Below, piece after piece: positions 63,238 through 64,000 of a DNA stretch of 64,000 bases. The notes beneath the pieces are model-generated. The model was given only the letters and a program-made list of their open reading frames with translations. It did no database searches and was not told where the DNA came from. Position 1 is the stretch's first letter. Every line of letters starts with the position of its first letter. Both the position numbers and the translations under genes were made by a program. Source of the DNA: UBA6059 sp964351595 (GTDB taxonomy: Bacteria; Bacteroidota; Bacteroidia; Cytophagales; Cyclobacteriaceae); contig CAYGOT010000011.1 of the NCBI GenBank assembly GCA_964351595.1, positions 1 through 64,000 on the forward strand, written 5' to 3'.

Positions 63238-63501
63238 TTAGTTGTCTATCTTTTCTATTTTGGTGATTTTCCCCTGGCCAAAGGTGACATGATCCACAGC
63301 AGCCGTGATGGCAGCTACTTTGCTGGGATTCATACCACTGGTCCGGGCGGGGGCACTGGTGGGTTTCTTGATTTCTTCCGGTAGGGAATTGACGAATCTA
63401 ATCAGCAGCTTGCCGACACCCACCACAAGCGTGAGCACCACAAAGACGGTGATCATACCAATACCCAGAAGATTTAATGCAGTTGATAATTCTGAAGTCA
63501 T
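63238..63501 (-). CDS. oadG: Sodium-pumping decarboxylase gamma subunit
   Basis: The 87-residue protein has one N-terminal membrane helix (LLGIGMITVFVVLTLVVGVG) followed by a Pro/Ala-rich region and an acidic tail. This is the OadG pattern that anchors the soluble alpha subunit to the beta subunit. It is the first gene of the oadG-oadA-oadB operon and ends 4 bases before oadA. Confidence 0.85.
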   Translation of the reverse strand: MTSELSTALNLLGIGMITVFVVLTLVVGVGKLLIRFVNSLPEEIKKPTSAPARTSGMNPSKVAAITAAVDHVTFGQGKITKIEKIDN

Positions 63502-63528
63502 CTAATAGAAGTGAGTCTCAAAAGTTAT

Positions 63529-63536
63529 CAAAAATA
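63529..63536 (-). promoter_or_regulatory. Candidate -7 box for the oad operon
   Basis: The minus-strand octamer TATTTTTG matches TAnnTTTG and lies 27 bases before the oadG start codon. A -33 element at the right distance is not clear. Confidence 0.3.
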
Positions 63537-63653
63537 CTTTAATAAGGAAGTATAAAGCTATGACGAGCATCAGCACTTTGTGACAGGCATGTCATGAGGG
63601 ATAGGCGGTCTCTCAAAAAATAGCTAATCTTGTGCCTCGTCTAAAGTACCCTA

Positions 63654-64000
63654 ATGAAGCTTATTGCAGTATCTAACGCCCAACATGAGCGTCAATTCAT
63701 AGCGCTCCCTGTTGCTCTTTACAAAAATGAACCCAATTGGATTCGTCCTCTGGACAAAGACATCAACGCTGTATTTGACAAAGAAAAGAATAAGACTTTT
63801 AGACACGGTGAGATTGCCAGGTGGCTACTCGAAGATGACAAGGGACAAATAATTGGCCGCATAGCTGCTTTTGTCAATCAAAAGACCGCCGAAAAGGACA
63901 ATAAACAGCCAACAGGTGGCTGTGGGTTCTTTGAGTGTATCAACGATCAGGCCGCTGCTAATCTCCTCTTCGATCAAGCGCGGGACTGGCTAAAGGAGCG
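63654..64000 (+). CDS. GNAT/YghO-like protein, cut by window edge
   Basis: The ATG at 63654 opens a frame that runs off the right edge. The first 115 residues contain ERQFIALPVALYKNEPNWIRPL, KTFRHGEIARWLLEDDKG, IGRIAAFVNQKT and GCGFFECINDQAAANLLFDQA. These match the N-terminal part of the GNAT/YghO-like proteins common in Bacteroidota, which are usually about 370-380 residues long. The IGRIAAF strand fits the acetyltransferase core. The substrate is unknown. It is divergent from the oad operon. Confidence 0.75.
   Translation, partial: MKLIAVSNAQHERQFIALPVALYKNEPNWIRPLDKDINAVFDKEKNKTFRHGEIARWLLEDDKGQIIGRIAAFVNQKTAEKDNKQPTGGCGFFECINDQAAANLLFDQARDWLKE

Overview
The window looks like a chromosomal segment from a member of the Bacteroidota, most likely a marine or soil Cytophagales-type bacterium; the genus cannot be fixed from sequence alone. 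The evidence is a TonB-dependent receptor with a CarboxypepD_reg-like N-terminus followed by a DUF4249 lipoprotein, the DUF6452/DUF6048 pair, a head-GIN (DUF2807) protein, a secreted CHAT/TPR protein, LytS/LytTR regulation, many orphan FtsX-type permeases, bacillithiol enzymes, and few Shine-Dalgarno sequences. No rRNA, tRNA, CRISPR array, insertion sequence or prophage was seen. Coding density is high; only the first 352 bases form a gene-free stretch over 300 bases.

Layout. 0.3-5.3 kb: FabH-like synthase, flavin amine oxidase, acyl-CoA synthetase and an unknown AT-rich gene closed by a REP-like palindrome. 5.3-11.2 kb: a YbbA/YbbP-type ABC system with an SnoaL-like secreted protein, divergent from a TesA-like lipoprotein esterase, then DUF6048/DUF6452. 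11.3-15.7 kb: rimO-bshC-5-FTHF cyclo-ligase-ypdA, a tightly packed operon carrying two bacillithiol genes. 15.8-22.3 kb: CHAT/TPR protein, TonB receptor and DUF4249. 22.4-24.8 kb: mnmD, ispF and an M16 peptidase. 24.9-32.6 kb: fused E1 alpha/beta dehydrogenase, a secreted repeat protein, ytxJ, OsmC, lipA, a TauE/SafE permease and a bestrophin. 32.7-43.2 kb: penicillin-acylase-like hydrolase, a toxin-antitoxin relic, an FtsX-like permease, an aspartic protease and a head-GIN protein (sharing a promoter-like block), a GH3 hydrolase, a quinone reductase broken by one stop codon, and a ceramidase-like enzyme. 43.3-45.7 kb: an intact PIN toxin-antitoxin module translationally coupled to an SGNH hydrolase and a bacillithiol-transferase-like gene. 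45.8-55 kb: giant BNR-repeat protein, YHS protein, two tandem Cys-rich DUF4249 paralogues, two SDRs and small unknowns. 55-60 kb: LytTR/LytS two-component pair divergent from an FtsX-like permease. 60.1-63.5 kb: an oadG-oadA-oadB sodium-pump operon. The right edge cuts a GNAT/YghO-like gene.

Two themes link separate genes. Bacillithiol metabolism recurs (bshC, ypdA, ytxJ, bstA-like). Sequence-level signals cross gene boundaries: a dispersed 10-mer CCTACCGGNA occurs 19 times on both strands, all inside genes and in several reading frames, far above chance. This motif is the least explained structure in the window. Other points for follow-up are the repeat protein, the PIN toxin/BstA coupled operon, the matched promoter-like blocks at 38.1 and 39.0 kb, and the two broken genes.
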